In this document: piece by piece, positions 1 through 6,782 of the stretch
How positions within the stretch are numbered: the first letter of the stretch is position 1
How the letters are laid out: each line of letters begins with the position of its first letter
From: UBA1189 sp045660385
Lineage (GTDB): Bacteria; Bacteroidota; Bacteroidia; Bacteroidales; Bacteroidaceae
Assembly: GCA_045660385.1 (NCBI GenBank)
Contig: JAZRDT010000036.1
Coordinates: forward strand, 1 to 14,350
DNA: 14,350 nt
Reading direction: 5' to 3'
The notes under the pieces: model-generated
Databases searched by the model: none
The model's input: only the letters and a program-made list of their open reading frames with translations
What the model was told of the DNA's origin: nothing
Translations under genes and position numbers: made by a program

Positions 1-1
1 C

Positions 2-568
2 ATCTCTAACGCATCTTGCACAACCAACTGCTTGGCTCCTATCGCTAAGGTGTTGAACGACAAGTTCGGTATCGTTAAGGGCTTGATGACTACAGTACAC
101 GCTGCTACAGCTACTCAGAAGACTGTAGACGGTCCCTCACGTAAGGACTGGCGCGGTGGTCGCGGTATCCTCGAGAACATCATCCCCTCTTCAACAGGTG
201 CTGCTAAAGCTGTAGGTAAGGTTCTTCCCGTTCTCAACGGTAAGCTCACCGGTATGGCATTCCGCGTTCCCACATCTGACGTATCAGTTGTTGACCTCAC
301 TGTAGTATTGGAGAAGGAAGCTTCTATGGCTGACATCTGCGCTGCAATGAAGGAGGCTTCTGAGGGCGAGTTGAAGGGTATCCTCGGCTACACAGAGGAC
401 GCTGTAGTTTCTACAGACTTCCGTGGCTGCGCTAACACTTCAATCTTCGATGCTAAGGCTGGTATCTCTCTCGATGGCAACTTCGCTAAGGTTGTATCTT
501 GGTACGACAACGAGTGGGGTTACTCAAACAAGGTTTGCGAAATGGCTCGCGTAATCGCTGCGAAGTAA
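2..568 (+). CDS. gap: Glyceraldehyde-3-phosphate dehydrogenase, type I (5' truncated by window edge)
   Basis: Glycolytic enzyme that oxidises glyceraldehyde-3-phosphate to 1,3-bisphosphoglycerate with NAD+ and phosphate in the cytosol. The open frame runs in from the window edge. The first residues read ISNASCTTNCLAP, the active-site signature, with the catalytic Cys encoded at 17-19, so only the NAD-binding N-terminal half is missing. Downstream, the conserved TTVHAATATQKTVDGPS (with the catalytic His) and the C-terminal WYDNEWGYSNKV signature are intact; 188 residues are present, as expected after Cys of a ~335-aa enzyme. A TTG at 32 could be mistaken for a start but is the Leu inside the signature. 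Codon use is strongly biased (GCT, AAG, TTC, CTC), as expected for a highly expressed gene. A strong terminator follows, so it is transcribed separately from miaA. Identification is secure. Confidence 0.97.
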   Translation: MSNASCTTNCLAPIAKVLNDKFGIVKGLMTTVHAATATQKTVDGPSRKDWRGGRGILENIIPSSTGAAKAVGKVLPVLNGKLTGMAFRVPTSDVSVVDLTVVLEKEASMADICAAMKEASEGELKGILGYTEDAVVSTDFRGCANTSIFDAKAGISLDGNFAKVVSWYDNEWGYSNKVCEMARVIAAK

Positions 569-601
569 TTTGTAAGCATATACAGATAAATTTCGTATAC
601 A

Positions 602-635
602 GGTTCTCCGGAGACTCTCTCCGGAGAACTTTTTT
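602..635 (+). terminator. Intrinsic terminator after gap
   Basis: A perfect 11-bp stem (603-613 GTTCTCCGGAG with 619-629 CTCCGGAGAAC), a 5-nt loop and a run of six T (630-635). It lies 34 nt after the gap stop codon and before the miaA promoter. Confidence 0.93.
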
Positions 636-645
636 GTATCATCCT

Positions 646-676
646 TTTGCCATGTCAAACCTTTTATGTAAGTTTG
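646..676 (+). promoter_or_regulatory. Bacteroidota-type promoter of miaA and the lipid kinase
   Basis: TAAGTTTG at 669-676 matches the -7 consensus TAnnTTTG. TTTG at 646-649 fits the -33 element with a 19-nt spacer. It sits just after the gap terminator and about 20 nt before the miaA ATG, so the transcript leader would be very short. Confidence 0.75.
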
Positions 677-695
677 TCCTTATTTTATAACAAAT

Positions 696-1619
696 ATGAA
701 ATCATATAACCTCGTCACCATACTCGGGCCCACAGCATGCGGTAAAACCACTCTAGCCGTTGCATTGGCCGACAGATTGTCGACTGCCGTCATAAGCGCC
801 GACAGCCGTCAGGTATACCGAAGTATGGACCTGGGAACCGGCAAGGACTTGGGCGAATACATGTATGAAGGGCGTAATGTCCCCTACCACCTGATCGACA
901 TTGTCGATGCCGGCTACAAATACAATGTCTTCGAATATCAGCGCGACTTCCTCAACATATTCGAACGCTTGCGTAGCACAGGACAACTTCCCGTTATGTG
1001 CGGTGGCACAGGTATGTACCTCGAATCCGTACTGCGCGGATACCGACTAGTGGAGGTACCCGAAAACAAGCCGCTGCGCGAATCACTGGAAGGCAAGTCG
1101 ATAGAAGAACTTACAGCCATACTGCAAAGCTACAAGCAACTACACAACACGACCGATGTAGACACATGCAAACGTGCTATCCGTGCCATTGAAATAGAGG
1201 AATATTACCGCACAAGCGAGGCCAACGTACGCGACTTTCCCCAGATAAACAGCCTCACCATCGGCCTCGACGTATCACGCGAGTTGCGCCGCGAACGCAT
1301 CACCCGCCGCTTACACGAGCGCTTGCAGCAAGGCATGGTTGACGAAGTACGAAACATACTCGCATCGGGAGTTGCACCCGAAGATCTGATCTATTACGGA
1401 CTGGAATACAAATACCTCACCATGTACGTCATCGGTGAGCTCACATACGACGAAATGGTAAGCCAATTGGAGATAGCCATACATCAATTTGCCAAACGTC
1501 AAATGACCTACTTCCGCGGAATGGAACGTCGCGGAGTACCCATCCACTGGATTGATGCATCCCTATCCACAGAAGAGAAAGTTGAAAGCATCATCCGCAT
1601 ATTGAACGCTGAAGAATAA
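696..1619 (+). CDS. miaA: tRNA dimethylallyltransferase (MiaA, GKDL-type)
   Basis: Transfers a dimethylallyl group from DMAPP to N6 of A37 in tRNAs reading UNN codons; i6A37 stabilises codon-anticodon pairing. The 307-aa length is normal for MiaA. Visible motifs: P-loop GPTACGKT (residues 11-18), SADSRQVYRSMDLGTGKDL (33-52) with the catalytic/DMAPP-binding Asp-Ser-Arg, CGGTGMYLESVLRG (102-115), and the C-terminal FAKRQMTYFRG region for tRNA contact. Where most MiaA proteins read GTAKP after the second motif, this one reads GTGKDLGEY, a form I associate with a second MiaA-like lineage in Bacteroidota; a canonical paralogue may exist elsewhere. The ATG at 696 follows an AT-rich leader without a clear Shine-Dalgarno. 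The kinase gene begins 5 nt after the stop, so the two are likely co-transcribed. Confidence 0.93.
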   Translation: MKSYNLVTILGPTACGKTTLAVALADRLSTAVISADSRQVYRSMDLGTGKDLGEYMYEGRNVPYHLIDIVDAGYKYNVFEYQRDFLNIFERLRSTGQLPVMCGGTGMYLESVLRGYRLVEVPENKPLRESLEGKSIEELTAILQSYKQLHNTTDVDTCKRAIRAIEIEEYYRTSEANVRDFPQINSLTIGLDVSRELRRERITRRLHERLQQGMVDEVRNILASGVAPEDLIYYGLEYKYLTMYVIGELTYDEMVSQLEIAIHQFAKRQMTYFRGMERRGVPIHWIDASLSTEEKVESIIRILNAEE

Positions 1620-1624
1620 AGATT

Positions 1625-2569
1625 ATGAACAATATACAAGAAACAAAAACCGCCAATCGTTGGGGAATAGTATATGTACCAATGGCTGGAGCGCGCAAGA
1701 AACACCGCCGCTGGCATCAGATCAAGGAGTATCTTGAGATGAAAAAGGTACCATACGACTACATACAGTCTGAGGACTACGGCGCCGTAGAACGACTGAC
1801 CCGCATGTATGTAGAGAATGGATACAAGACCATCGTAATCGTTGGAGGCGACATGGCCATCAACGATGCAATCAACGGCATCATGACCTCGTCTGTAGAG
1901 AGCCTGAACGACATATCCTTCGGCATCATCGCCAACGGCATCGGTAACGACTTTGCAGATTTCTGGGGCCTGGGCGTAGACGACTACAAGAAAGCCATCG
2001 ATTGCATCATCAAAGGCACATGCCGCAAAATCGATGTCGGATATTGCGTATTCAGAGATGGCGAAGAGGCAAGAAAACGCTATTTTCTAATGGCTGTAAA
2101 CATCGGTTTGGGTGCAGAGGCCATCGAGATATCAGACCAATGCAAGCACTATTGGGGCAAACGCAACCCAACCTATATACTCAGCCTCTTTCGTTTGTTC
2201 TTGCGCCGCAAGCTATTCAAGATGCAACTTAAAGTAAACGACGAGGTGCTTAACGAACGCTTGATGACCGTATGCGTAGGTAACTCACGCGGCTACGGAC
2301 TGACTCCCAGCGCTGTCCCCTACAATGGGTGGCTCGATGTATCCGTTGTATACCGTCCCGAGCTACGACAACTCATCCAAGGTCTATGGATGCTGCTACG
2401 AGGCCGTATCCTCAACCATAAGCAGGTAAAGCCCTATCGTACCAAGAAGGTTACCGTATACGAGACCGAAGGTGCTTCAATATGCGTAGACGGCAGAACA
2501 CTGGATTATAAATGTCCGGTTGAGATTTCACTCATGCCCGAATACCTAAACTTCATCGTACCTAACTAA
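1625..2569 (+). CDS. Diacylglycerol kinase-family lipid kinase with altered signature motifs
   Basis: 314 aa, length and order of motifs typical of the DAGK/YegS/sphingosine-kinase family, which phosphorylates membrane lipids with ATP. Family features: a glycine-rich nucleotide loop VGGDMAINDAINGIM (residues 73-87), IIANGIGNDFADFWGL (101-116), GNSRGYGLTPSAVPYNGWLDV (219-239; LDV retained), and CVDGRTLDYKCP near the C-terminus (287-298). Several normally invariant positions differ: GGDGT is GGDMA, the GTGNDF motif is GIGNDF, DG before LDV is NG, DGE is DGR, and the N-terminal NPxSG is VPMAG. The Asp residues of GGD, GND, LDV and DGR are kept, so loss of activity is not implied, but the lipid substrate cannot be named. 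No membrane segment or signal peptide is evident. Start ATG 1625 lies 5 nt after miaA. Lipid kinase family: high confidence; substrate: unknown. Confidence 0.87.
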   Translation: MNNIQETKTANRWGIVYVPMAGARKKHRRWHQIKEYLEMKKVPYDYIQSEDYGAVERLTRMYVENGYKTIVIVGGDMAINDAINGIMTSSVESLNDISFGIIANGIGNDFADFWGLGVDDYKKAIDCIIKGTCRKIDVGYCVFRDGEEARKRYFLMAVNIGLGAEAIEISDQCKHYWGKRNPTYILSLFRLFLRRKLFKMQLKVNDEVLNERLMTVCVGNSRGYGLTPSAVPYNGWLDVSVVYRPELRQLIQGLWMLLRGRILNHKQVKPYRTKKVTVYETEGASICVDGRTLDYKCPVEISLMPEYLNFIVPN

Positions 2570-2591
2570 GCGCACCAACTCCAAAAACCAT

Positions 2592-2627
2592 AAAAAAGTG
2601 CCGCCCCGAAGCAATTGCTTCAGGGCG
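2592..2627 (-). terminator. Intrinsic terminator of the GH43-like gene
   Basis: Stem of cgccc (2602-2606)/gggcg (2623-2627) and gaagc (2608-2612)/gcttc (2617-2621) with an AATT loop and one central mismatch that becomes a G-U-free internal mismatch. Read on the minus strand, it is followed by a run of six T (complement of 2592-2597). It lies between the convergent kinase and GH43-like genes. The plus-strand side has no T run, so it mainly serves the minus-strand transcript. Confidence 0.75.
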
Positions 2628-2653
2628 ACATTCTATATCTCGCTATTGGGATA

Positions 2654-3676
2654 TTACTTTACGATGCCGATGGTCTCCAAAGTCTGATTCTTGCTAGGCC
2701 ACTTAGCGATAAGACGCTTAGCCTCGCTCAAAGTAACAGGGATGGTAGTACCATGACGCGGGGTGAAGATATCGGTATTATCAGAGTTGCATACAAAAGT
2801 AAAGTTGGTAAGGTCGGTGCTCTTGCAGTATTCGTAGTGACCATTCATGTAGCAGTCGTACATGAGAATCCACTCGTCAGAGTCGATGAGTTTAAACACT
2901 GCCGAACCTTCAACAGCCTTACGGCTCTGCTGGAGGTAACGATACTCGGGAGTCCACTCACCACGCAAAGTCTTGGCAGTAGCCTTCATGATACCGTTGC
3001 CCTGACCCTCGGTCTTGAAGAACATGTGATACATACTGTCGGCATATACAATGTCAGCATCAATGGTGTTGGCGTTGTGGTCGTAGAGTACCTCAGGCAT
3101 GCTGATCTCGGTAAAATCCTCGTTTGCATAAGAGCAGTATGTGATATAGTGCTGACCAATCTCGCCAATTGCGTAGTAAAGCATATACTTGCCTGCCTCG
3201 GGATCGTAAATAGTCTGGGGAGCCCACACCTGTGTGAGGCTATCGCGATCGAAACGCTCGGGCCATGTGGTGGGGAAGTCAACTGCTGAGTGTGTCCAGT
3301 CAATCAAATTGTTTGAGCGGAGCAACACCAAGCCATCATTTGAAGCCCAACCTTGTGATGAGCGCATATCGGTCACTACCATATAGAAGTAGCCATCTTC
3401 GCCACGAAGAATATGAGGGTCACGCACAGCTCGCTTGTTGGCAATGGTATCAGAGCTAATGATGGGCTTACCATCGTTAAGCGGAGTGTAGTTGTAACCG
3501 TCAGCACTGAGTGCAAAGCAGATTTGCTCCTGCCAGGGTGCATTACCATTAAAGTAAGCAAACAGGTAACCTACGTAGGGTTCTTCACCATTGTTCTTTC
3601 CAGTGCATCCGCTCATGATGTTTGCGGTTGCCAGCATAGCCACGAGGCTAAGGATTGTCATCAATTTGTTTTTCAT
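2654..3676 (-). CDS. GH43-like five-bladed beta-propeller glycosidase, lipoprotein
   Basis: 340 aa. The N-terminus has a basic start, a hydrophobic stretch and a lipobox ending SGC at Cys24, so the protein is probably a lipid-anchored envelope or surface enzyme. The mature part looks like a glycoside hydrolase family 43 beta-propeller: GYLFAYFNGN (36-45), SADGYNYTPLN (57-67), RDPHILRGEDGYFYMVVTD (85-103), WAPQTIYDP (151-159), IDADIVY (205-211) and VEGSAVFK (255-262). By analogy with GH43, Asp86 (RDP), an Asp of IDAD (206 or 208) and Glu256 (VEGS) are candidates for the base, pKa-modulating and acid residues. Family members act on arabinose-, xylose- or galactose-containing glycans; the substrate cannot be read from sequence. 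It lies 29 nt downstream of a Crp/Fnr gene on the same strand, with no SusC/SusD pair in view, so it is not in a classical polysaccharide-utilisation locus here. Confidence 0.85.
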   Translation of the reverse strand: MKNKLMTILSLVAMLATANIMSGCTGKNNGEEPYVGYLFAYFNGNAPWQEQICFALSADGYNYTPLNDGKPIISSDTIANKRAVRDPHILRGEDGYFYMVVTDMRSSQGWASNDGLVLLRSNNLIDWTHSAVDFPTTWPERFDRDSLTQVWAPQTIYDPEAGKYMLYYAIGEIGQHYITYCSYANEDFTEISMPEVLYDHNANTIDADIVYADSMYHMFFKTEGQGNGIMKATAKTLRGEWTPEYRYLQQSRKAVEGSAVFKLIDSDEWILMYDCYMNGHYEYCKSTDLTNFTFVCNSDNTDIFTPRHGTTIPVTLSEAKRLIAKWPSKNQTLETIGIVK

Positions 3677-3705
3677 AAGTTTTTTATAAAAAGTGAATAT
3701 GCTTA

Positions 3706-4407
3706 TCAGCCTATGCGACTGATTTTTTTCAGTTCCTCTTCGTTCATTATCTTTATCTTGCGCCCATCAATCGCAATCAGTTTTTCAGAAGCGAAAATTG
3801 ACAACGTACGAATCGCATTCGAGGTTGTCATGTTCGACAGGTTTGCCAAGTCTTCACGTGAGAGGAAGATACTGATGGTAGCACCATCCTCTTCCAGTCC
3901 GTAGGTCTCCTTCAAGAAGAGCAACGACTCGGCTAAACGGCCGCGAATGTGCTTTTGCGTGAGGTTCACGGTACGCTCATCCGAGATACCAAGATCGATG
4001 GCCAGCAACTTGATAAAGAACATGGCCAACTGGTTGTTATCTTGAACCAAGCGCACGATGAGACTCATCGGGATGGTACAGATGACCGAATTTTCAAAAG
4101 CCGCAGCAGCAGTCACAAAACTGCCGCCAGCAAAGTAGGCGCGGTAGCCAAAATATTCTACGGGTTTGATAACACGCATAATCTGGCTGCGGCCTCCCAC
4201 ACCATCGCGGTAGATCTTCACCTTACCTTCGAGCAAGCACAACAGATGGCTGGGTGTCTCGCCTTCGGCATAGATGACCTGATTCTTCTTATAACGGCGT
4301 GCTTCGAGATGCTGTCCCACCAACTCACGCTGTTCGTCAGTGAGCAATTGCCACATGTCATCAATGGCAGCAATCATCTCTTCTTGCTTAATCTCTCTCT
4401 TCGCCAT
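3706..4407 (-). CDS. Crp/Fnr-family transcriptional regulator
   Basis: 233 aa. Residues ~35-120 form a cyclic-nucleotide-binding-like jelly roll (VIYAEGETPSHLLCLLEGKVKIY at 44-66 is the recognisable glycine-bearing core), ~125-150 a dimerisation helix, and ~155-225 a winged helix with LSREDLANLSNMTTSNAIR (182-200) as helix-turn-helix and GRKIKIMN as the wing. The effector pocket lacks an obvious RxS motif typical of cAMP binding, and there is no N-terminal cysteine cluster for an iron-sulfur centre as in Fnr, so the ligand is unknown. The 29-nt gap to the GH43-like gene suggests co-transcription and possibly control of that gene, which is inference. Start ATG at 4407 gives a full-length family member. 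Ends with TGA. Confidence 0.9.
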   Translation of the reverse strand: MAKREIKQEEMIAAIDDMWQLLTDEQRELVGQHLEARRYKKNQVIYAEGETPSHLLCLLEGKVKIYRDGVGGRSQIMRVIKPVEYFGYRAYFAGGSFVTAAAAFENSVICTIPMSLIVRLVQDNNQLAMFFIKLLAIDLGISDERTVNLTQKHIRGRLAESLLFLKETYGLEEDGATISIFLSREDLANLSNMTTSNAIRTLSIFASEKLIAIDGRKIKIMNEEELKKISRIG

Positions 4408-4520
4408 GTCAATCTTTTTTAGTCAAGAGCAATAAATCAGATTTGAGGGTTATCCAGCCTCTTAGTATCCAATCCTACGCTTAACTTCCTTTTACCTAAT
4501 AACCTATATATTTTTATTAA

Positions 4521-4584
4521 AAGTTAAAAATCAAGACTTTAAACGAACACCTTATCGTTGGTTTTCAGCCTTAATTTTTAACTT
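4521..4584 (-). terminator. AT-rich inverted repeat downstream of serS (possible terminator)
   Basis: Arms 4521-4535 (AAGTTAAAAATCAAG) and 4570-4584 (CTTAATTTTTAACTT) pair over 15 bp; the single non-Watson-Crick pair is a G-U in minus-strand RNA. A nested 5-bp stem (AACGA/TCGTT) sits in the 34-nt loop. T-rich sequence follows on the minus strand. It lies just after the serS stop. The stem is weak (almost all A-T), so termination is a guess. No promoter for the Crp/Fnr gene could be identified in 4408-4592. Confidence 0.4.
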
Positions 4585-4592
4585 CATTCTTT

Positions 4593-5870
4593 TTAATCTA
4601 TGATATCAAATCCACAATAGGGCACGAGTACCTTGGGAATACGGATGCCTTCGGGGGTCTGATTGTTTTCAAGGATTGCCGCGAGTATACGGGGCAAAGC
4701 CAATGCAGAACCGTTGAGTGTGTGGCAGAGTTCTGTCTTCTTATCCTCGGCACGACGATAACGGCACTTCAAGCGGTTTGCCTGATATGCATCGAAGTTT
4801 GATACCGAAGACACCTCGAGCCAACGTTCCTGAGCAGCAGAATACACTTCAAAGTCGAAGCAGAGCGCTGCCGTGAAACTCATATCACCACCACAGAGGC
4901 GTAAGATACGATAGGGAAGTTCCAACTTCTTTACAAGGTTCTCTACATGCTCAAGCATCTACTTGTGCGACTCCTTTGAGTGCTCTGGAGTATCAATGCG
5001 CACAATTTCAATCTTTGAGAACTCATGCAAGCGATTCAGTCCGCGCACCTCCTTACCATACGAGCCTGCCTCACGACGGAAGCATTGTGTGTAGGCTGTA
5101 TTCTTAATGGGAAGTTCCTTCTCATCAAGGATTACATCACGATAGATGTTGGTCACGGGTACCTCAGCTGTGGGGATAAGGTAAAGGTCATCGGCCGTAC
5201 AATGATACATCTGCCCCTCCTTATCGGGTAATTGACCTGTACCATAACCTGAAGCCTGGTTTACCACTGTGGGCGGCATGATTTCCTCATAGCCAGCATT
5301 GCGAGCCTCATCGAGGAAGAAGTTAATGAGGGCACGCTGCAAGCGGGCACCCTTACCACGATATACGGGGAAACCAGCACCGCTGATCTTCACGCCCAAG
5401 TCAAAGTCGATAAGGTTGTACTTCTTAGCCAATTCCCAGTGAGGGAGAGGATTGGGACCGAGATCAGGGATTTCATTGCCGGTCTTCTCCACCACGTTAT
5501 CCTCAGCGTGAGCACCTTCAGGTACCTCATCGTAAGGGATATTAGGAATGGTATAGAGCAGGTTCTGAGTTTCCTCAGCAGCCTGCTTCATCTCCTCTTC
5601 GAGTGCAGCATTGGTAGTCTTCAACGCAGCCACCTCAGCCTTTACAGCCTCAGCCTCTTCGCGCTTACCCTCTTTCATGAGAGCGCCGATGCGTGCAGCC
5701 AACTGCTTGGCCTCAGCCAAATTCTTGTCAAGTGCGGTTTGCGCTGCACGACGCTTCTTATCAAGTTCGATTACCTGGTTTATTGTTTCTACGGCATTGC
5801 CGAAATGTTTCTTCTCAAGGCCTTTGATTACTCGTTCGGTCTGTTCGGTGATGAGTTTAATCGTAAGCAT
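4593..5870 (-). pseudogene. serS: Seryl-tRNA synthetase interrupted by an in-frame TAG
   Basis: Class II synthetase that charges tRNA-Ser (and the tRNA-Sec precursor where present). Read through the stop, the gene gives 425 aa, a normal length. The N-terminal coiled-coil arm (~30-100), TAEVPVT (234-240), motif 2 QCFRREAGSYGKEVRGLNR (262-280) with HEFSKIE, and in the distal part CGGDMSFTAALCFDFEVY, EVSSVSNFDAYQ and motif 3 LNGSALALPR (385-394 in read-through numbering) are all intact. At 4959-4961 the codon is TAG (minus strand), position 304, in the helix between motif 2 and the serine-binding region; the frame continues directly with ATG CTT GAG CAT. A single GAG-to-TAG type change would explain it. 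Truncation at 303 removes motif 3, so the short product should be inactive. Possible explanations: base-call error, true nonsense mutation with another copy, suppression, or reinitiation at the adjacent ATG. It has its own promoter after rpmA. Confidence 0.9.
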
Positions 5871-5907
5871 TTTGTCTGTATTATTTTTGTAATTGCATTA
5901 TTTCATG

Positions 5908-5938
5908 CAAAGATAGCAATTTGCTATCAATTTGGCAA
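5908..5938 (-). promoter_or_regulatory. Promoter of serS with overlapping palindrome
   Basis: On the minus strand, TATCTTTG (complement of 5908-5915) matches TAnnTTTG and TTG (complement of 5936-5938) lies 20 nt upstream. Inside it, 5912-5928 is a perfect palindrome, GATAGCAA-T-TTGCTATC, covering the first bases of the -7 element and much of the spacer, a position suited to a repressor site. The leader to the serS ATG is about 35 nt. Confidence 0.72.
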
Positions 5939-5947
5939 TAAAGACGT

Positions 5948-5983
5948 AAAAAAAGAGGCTTAATCTTAGCGATTAAACCTCTT
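5948..5983 (-). terminator. Intrinsic terminator of the rplU-rpmA operon
   Basis: 13-bp stem (5953-5965 with 5971-5983), 5-nt loop TTAGC. The single plus-strand mismatch (C/A) is a G-U pair in minus-strand RNA. It is followed on that strand by seven T (complement of 5948-5954). It lies 22 nt after the rpmA stop codon and separates the ribosomal protein operon from the serS promoter. Confidence 0.9.
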
Positions 5984-6004
5984 CTCTTATACTTTGAGTA
6001 GTGA

Positions 6005-6268
6005 TTACGCTTCAGCTGCGGGGATTACAGAAACGTAGCTCTTGTCGTTACGTCCTCTCTTGAACTGTACAGTACCATCAACGAGAGCGTAGAGTGTGTG
6101 GTCTGAGCCCATACCCATGTTCTCACCGGGATGATGTACAGTACCTCTCTGACGTACTACAATGTTGCCAGCCTTACAAACCTGACCACCGAAAATCTTC
6201 ACACCGAGTCGCTTACTTGCTGATTCGCGACCGTTCTTAGAACTACCAACTCCTTTTTTATGTGCCAT
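6005..6268 (-). CDS. rpmA: 50S ribosomal protein L27
   Basis: 87 aa, full length for bL27, a large-subunit protein whose N-terminal tail reaches the peptidyl transferase centre. MAHKKGVGSSKNGRESASKRLG and the GGQVCKAGNIVVRQRGT block followed by HPGENMGMGSDHTLYALVDG are family hallmarks. The N-terminus begins directly with MAHKKG, without the cleavable extension found in Firmicutes. It begins 21 nt after the rplU stop and is the second gene of the rplU-rpmA operon, ending in a clear terminator. Confidence 0.98.
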   Translation of the reverse strand: MAHKKGVGSSKNGRESASKRLGVKIFGGQVCKAGNIVVRQRGTVHHPGENMGMGSDHTLYALVDGTVQFKRGRNDKSYVSVIPAAEA

Positions 6269-6289
6269 GATGCAAAATGTTTTTAAGGA

Positions 6290-6607
6290 TTAAGCAATAA
6301 CTTCTTTAATTACAATCTCAGAGAACTGCTGACGGTGACCGTTCAACTTGCGGTAACCTTTTCTTCTCTTCTTGTGGAACACGAGAACCTTCTCGCCCTT
6401 AACGAGCTCGCTCTTTACCTCAGCCACAACCTTAGCACCCTCTACAGTGGGAGCACCTACGGTGATAGCACCATCTTTCTCTACCAAAAGAACCTTCTCG
6501 AATTCAACCGTTGCACCATTCTCAACGTTTTGAATGTGGTGAACAAACAACTTCTTGCCAGCCTCGGCCTTGAACTGCTGTCCGTTAATTTCTACAATTG
6601 CGTACAT
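6290..6607 (-). CDS. rplU: 50S ribosomal protein L21
   Basis: 105 aa from the ATG at 6607, giving MYAIVEINGQQFKAEAGKK, the usual bL21 start. An in-frame upstream ATG at 6649 would add 14 residues (MQHTSRKT...) not seen in the family, so it was rejected. bL21 binds 23S rRNA domain VI and contacts L20. The conserved core EKVLLVEKDGAITVGAPTVEGAKVVAEV and the basic KKRRKGYRKLNGHRQQFSEI C-terminus are present. It is the first gene of the operon with rpmA, preceded by a good promoter and a leader of about 80 nt. No Shine-Dalgarno is evident; a short AT palindrome (6615-6631) lies just upstream of the start. Confidence 0.97.
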   Translation of the reverse strand: MYAIVEINGQQFKAEAGKKLFVHHIQNVENGATVEFEKVLLVEKDGAITVGAPTVEGAKVVAEVKSELVKGEKVLVFHKKRRKGYRKLNGHRQQFSEIVIKEVIA

Positions 6608-6686
6608 TAAATATAAAACTTTAAAAGTTTTCCGGGAGGTGTGTTGCAACCGAGCAACCGCTTCTTCGAACCCCTTGCGGACTAAT
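6608..6686 (-). promoter_or_regulatory. 5' leader of rplU (possible autoregulatory leader)
   Basis: About 79 nt between the predicted transcription start and the rplU ATG. It contains a CCGC/GCGG stem candidate, a direct repeat CGGTTGC followed by a GTTGC/GCAAC stem candidate, and a 17-bp palindrome AAAACTTT-A-AAAGTTTT (6615-6631). Ribosomal protein leaders are often bound by their own product; whether this one is cannot be decided here. Confidence 0.35.
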
Positions 6687-6692
6687 CGGGCG

Positions 6693-6723
6693 CAAAATTA
6701 CTGCTTTTCTTCGAATTGGCAAA
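6693..6723 (-). promoter_or_regulatory. Bacteroidota-type promoter of rplU-rpmA
   Basis: On the minus strand TAATTTTG (complement of 6693-6700) matches TAnnTTTG and TTTG (complement of 6720-6723) lies 19 nt upstream, a textbook spacing. It is the best promoter match in the window, consistent with a highly expressed ribosomal operon. Confidence 0.82.
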
Positions 6724-6782
6724 ATCTTTTAACTATTTTATTCTCTGCCGAAAGAAAAAAAACACCCGTCCTTGTCATCGCC

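Noticed and set aside
2615..3289. 224-codon plus-strand open frame opposite the GH43-like gene
   Set aside because: The minus strand encodes a protein with lipobox and propeller motifs; the plus frame overlaps the terminator and has no family features.
4956..4964. Programmed frameshift or pyrrolysine insertion in serS
   Set aside because: Both halves are in the same frame so no frameshift is needed, and no pyrrolysine machinery or context is visible.
6608..6649. Extended N-terminus of L21 from the ATG at 6649
   Set aside because: It adds 14 residues absent from bL21 proteins; the ATG at 6607 gives the normal MYAIVE start.
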